This document shows, piece by piece, positions 6,765-8,898 of a stretch of 8,898 nt of DNA. The position numbers and the translations under genes are program-made. Location of the stretch: the NCBI GenBank assembly GCA_025455225.1, contig JALOMY010000097.1:1-8898 (forward strand), given 5' to 3'. Below the pieces are notes generated by a model. It was given only the letters and a program-made list of their open reading frames with translations, did not search any database and had not been told where the DNA came from. Source of the stretch: Cyclobacteriaceae bacterium (GTDB lineage Bacteria; Bacteroidota; Bacteroidia; Cytophagales; Cyclobacteriaceae). Numbering within the stretch: position 1 is the first letter of the stretch; each line of letters opens with the position of its first letter.

Positions 6765-8180
6765 TTAATTCATTCTCATTTTCAATTTTTTACCCAGCTC
6801 CTCAACGGAGGATTTAAAGTTAGAATCGGTTTTCATCATATCCTCAACGGATTCCAAAGCATGAATAACCGTACTGTGGTCACGACCTCCGAAATTTTCT
6901 CCAATCAAAGCAAGCGTAAGTTGGGTATACCGTTTGCAGAAGTACATCGCCACCTGGCGGGGGATAACGATTTCACGCTTTTTCACTTTACCCTTCATTG
7001 AATCAAGATCAACTTTAAAATACTCGGCAACGGTTTTTTGGATGTAATCAACACTTACATCGGATTGAATTTCCTTTATGATATTTTTCAATACCTCCTT
7101 TGCAAGATCAAGATCAATTTCCTTCTTCAGCAGCGTAGCGTGGAAGATGAGCGAATTCATTACACCTTCCATATCGCGCAAATTGGTATCTACACTGTAG
7201 GCCAGATACTCGGCAACTTCAGTAGGAATATCAATTCCGTCTGCCTGCATCTTACGATGGATAATGGCCAGTTTGGTTTCGAAGTCAGGTTCCTGAAGAT
7301 CGGCTGTTAAACCCCACTTGAAACGGGAAAGCAGGCGCTCCTGGAATCCTTTTAGATCGCGGGGCGGACAATCACTGGTCATAATGATTTGTTTACCCGA
7401 CTGGTGAAGCTGGTTGAAAATATGGAAAAACATTTCCTGGGTCTTCTCGCGACCGGCAAGAAACTGAACATCGTCAAGGATCAATAAATCAACCTGCAGA
7501 TAAAAGTTTTGAAAATCCTGCAGCTTATGATTTTGTAAGGCATTTAAAAATTGTGTGGTGAAATCATTCTGATCAACATACAACACAATCTTATTAGGCA
7601 TGCTGTTGCGAATCTCATTACCAATTGCCTGTACCAGGTGGGTTTTACCAACGCCCACACCTCCGTAAAGCATTAAAGGATTAAAGGAAGTTACCCCGGG
7701 CTTTTTCGCAACCGCTAATCCGGCAGAACGTGCCAACCGGTTACAATCGCCTTCAACGAAATTGTCGAATGTATAACTTGGGTTCAGCCGGGTGTTTACC
7801 GTTTGCGGATTAAGCGCTTTAAAAGTAAACGGAGAATAATCGCTGTCGCTACCATTGCTGCCGGCACGCTTTCCACCCATGCCATTCGGATAATTCACCA
7901 TGACCGGTGGATTTTGCGTATTGCCGCTATCTACGATTACAGAATATTCGAGGCGGCCATTCGCACCCAATACTTTATGGATTGCCTTTTTAAGTGTAGG
8001 CACATAATTATCTTCAAGCCACTCGTAAAAAAATTGCGAAGGCACCTGAATGGTCAGCACATCACCTTCAACCCGCAACGGAACAATAGGCCGGAACCAG
8101 GTATTGTAATTTTCATCGCCAACAGTGGATTTGATAATCTCCAGGCAATCGTTCCATAAGGTTGTACAGTCAGCTACCAT
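6765..8180 (-). CDS. dnaA: Chromosomal replication initiator DnaA
   Basis: AAA+ ATPase that binds DnaA boxes, opens oriC and helps load the replicative helicase. Taking the ATG at 8180 gives 471 residues. Domain I (about 1-85, MVADCTTLWNDCLEII...) is followed by a glycine/asparagine/serine-rich linker (about 86-130). The AAA+ domain has Walker A GGVGVGKTH (173-181), Walker B LLILDDVQF (232-240), sensor 1 near IIMTSD (265-270) and box VII ERLLSRFKWGL (281-291, arginine finger R286). Domain IV carries the DNA-binding signature GGRDHSTVIHALESV (431-445). The frame stays open upstream to a TTG at 8234, but that codon overlaps the putative -7 promoter element, and the 18 added residues do not look like DnaA. 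ATG at 8180 is therefore preferred. No cluster of DnaA boxes is visible beside the gene, so the origin is not demonstrated here. Confidence 0.96.
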   Translation of the reverse strand: MVADCTTLWNDCLEIIKSTVGDENYNTWFRPIVPLRVEGDVLTIQVPSQFFYEWLEDNYVPTLKKAIHKVLGANGRLEYSVIVDSGNTQNPPVMVNYPNGMGGKRAGSNGSDSDYSPFTFKALNPQTVNTRLNPSYTFDNFVEGDCNRLARSAGLAVAKKPGVTSFNPLMLYGGVGVGKTHLVQAIGNEIRNSMPNKIVLYVDQNDFTTQFLNALQNHKLQDFQNFYLQVDLLILDDVQFLAGREKTQEMFFHIFNQLHQSGKQIIMTSDCPPRDLKGFQERLLSRFKWGLTADLQEPDFETKLAIIHRKMQADGIDIPTEVAEYLAYSVDTNLRDMEGVMNSLIFHATLLKKEIDLDLAKEVLKNIIKEIQSDVSVDYIQKTVAEYFKVDLDSMKGKVKKREIVIPRQVAMYFCKRYTQLTLALIGENFGGRDHSTVIHALESVEDMMKTDSNFKSSVEELGKKLKMRMN

Positions 8181-8231
8181 TGTAATTAGAAGAGTTGGTG
8201 AAATAAGTCGCTCCTTTTTTTGAAAGGGAGA

Positions 8232-8263
8232 CAAAGATGTGAAAAAAGGATTTAAGAAAACAA
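8232..8263 (-). promoter_or_regulatory. Probable dnaA promoter, Bacteroidota type
   Basis: Read on the minus strand, TTG (8263-8261) is followed after 21 nt by CATCTTTG (8239-8232). This differs from the Bacteroidota -7 consensus TAnnTTTG at only one specified base. Transcription would begin near 8225, giving a leader of about 45 nt to the ATG at 8180. Confidence 0.55.
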
Positions 8264-8400
8264 CATCCTTCGGTCTTGACTTTCTTGAAAAAAATTGTGT
8301 AATACTAAGGAAGTAATTTTCAAAAATTGGATCGCGAAAAAGGCTGTATTTAGAATTGAATTAAATATAATTCGCATAGCTTCAAACGATTGAACGTATT

Positions 8401-8407
8401 TATCTTG
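8401..8407 (+). promoter_or_regulatory. Possible -7-like element before the mutase gene
   Basis: TATCTTG, followed by CGG, resembles the TAnnTTTG element of Bacteroidota but lacks one T. No clear -33 TTG is found at the expected distance; the closest is TTC at 8381. The element ends only 5 bases before the ATG at 8413, so if real the transcript would be leaderless or nearly so. Confidence 0.25.
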
Positions 8408-8412
8408 CGGTC

Positions 8413-8898
8413 ATGGAGAAACCAGAAAGTTTACAGGATTTATTTTCCTCTTTTTCACATGCTGATTTAAAAGAATGGAACCGGGTTGCAACCCAGGAAT
8501 GTGAAGGCAAAGATCCGATGGAAACACTTCGCTGGAATTCGCATGAAATCAGCGGGTTGCCCATTTATAACCGCGAAAATTTTGACAGTAAAAATCATGC
8601 TTCTCCTTTTCAATTGGAAGTTTCCTCCGCATTCAACGGACCGCGTTCATGGATTAACATGCCGGTTGTCAAGGTGTTAGAAGCTCACGAGGCTAATTCA
8701 ATTGCATTTCACCACTTGCAGCGTGGAGCGGATGGAATTTATTTTCAATTAAAAGACACAGAAGCAGTTTCAATTGAAAAATTGCTGAAAAACATTGAAT
8801 GGAAGCATTGTTTTATAGCCTTTCAAATTCCATCAATTTCGAATTCATTTTCTGATCGCCTCATTGAGTTCCTTAAATCAAGTAATGAAGATCCCACT
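8413..8898 (+). CDS. mutA: Methylmalonyl-CoA mutase small (beta) subunit, N-terminal part
   Basis: An open frame of 162 codons runs from ATG 8413 off the right edge without a stop. The start of the translation has the pattern of mutase small subunits: a helical opening (SLQDLFSSFSHADLKEWNRV), a linker helix ending KDPMETLRWNSHEISGLPIY (33-52), a conserved GPRSWINMPVV stretch (76-86) and HHLQRGADGIYFQL (100-113), which corresponds to the barrel strand and loop (usually LxxGAxGL) of the family. The small subunit has no B12-binding activity of its own and pairs with the cobalamin-dependent large subunit to interconvert methylmalonyl-CoA and succinyl-CoA. The large-subunit gene (mutB) would be expected downstream, outside the window. 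The start is supported by lack of upstream extension and the nearby -7-like motif. It is divergent from dnaA. The call rests on motif memory rather than a search. Confidence 0.8.
   Translation, partial: MEKPESLQDLFSSFSHADLKEWNRVATQECEGKDPMETLRWNSHEISGLPIYNRENFDSKNHASPFQLEVSSAFNGPRSWINMPVVKVLEAHEANSIAFHHLQRGADGIYFQLKDTEAVSIEKLLKNIEWKHCFIAFQIPSISNSFSDRLIEFLKSSNEDPT

Noticed and set aside
8276..8305. E. coli-like promoter on the plus strand: TTGACT, 18 nt, TAATAC
   Set aside because: The match to the E. coli consensus is good, but Bacteroidota primary sigma factors use a different -7/-33 signal, and the start codon lies more than 100 nt downstream. Probably chance in AT-rich DNA.
8317..8330. 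AATTTT-CA-AAAATT inverted repeat
   Set aside because: It is pure AT with a two-base loop, so it would not make a stable hairpin. There is no evidence for an operator or terminator.
8181..8412. Possible replication origin in the AT-rich region between dnaA and the mutase gene
   Set aside because: No cluster of TTATCCACA-like DnaA boxes is visible. The nearest look-alike (TGTGAAAAA at 8239-8247) has two mismatches and stands alone. A genome-wide GC-skew plot would be needed.

Overview
The window looks like chromosomal DNA of a Bacteroidota bacterium, probably order Cytophagales. The clues are the DnaA N-terminus and glycine/asparagine-rich linker, the GH3-family adenylating enzyme common in that phylum, weak or absent Shine-Dalgarno sequences, and a dnaA promoter close to the Bacteroidota consensus (TTG, about 21 nt, TAnnTTTG). 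The lineage is inferred from composition and protein style, not from a database match. Coding density is high. There are no RNA genes, insertion sequences, CRISPR arrays or prophage genes.

Layout. Positions 1-1282 (minus) hold the start of rseP (site-2 protease, cut by the window edge) and the complete dxr gene (MEP isoprenoid pathway), which overlap by one base. Positions 1435-3605 (plus) hold a compact three-gene set: an ECF sigma factor, a zinc-finger transmembrane anti-sigma factor, and an unrecognised lipoprotein with a C-terminal membrane helix. Positions 3595-5091 (minus) hold a GH3-type acyl-adenylating enzyme whose 3' end overlaps the lipoprotein gene tail to tail. Positions 5261-6700 (plus) hold a membrane-tethered HtrA/Deg-type serine protease. 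A strong bidirectional terminator at 6720-6747 separates it from dnaA on the minus strand (start best placed at 8180). From 8413 (plus) to the right edge runs the 5' part of a methylmalonyl-CoA mutase small subunit gene.

How the parts may work together. Most genes are housekeeping. The window does contain every part class of a sigma-E-like envelope-stress cascade: ECF sigma, membrane-spanning anti-sigma, PDZ serine protease (DegS-like position) and site-2 protease RseP. The linkage is suggestive only. The lipoprotein encoded third in the sigma operon is the least explained gene and is the best candidate for something undescribed, either a sensor or an accessory of the anti-sigma factor. I do not see a clearly novel system beyond this.
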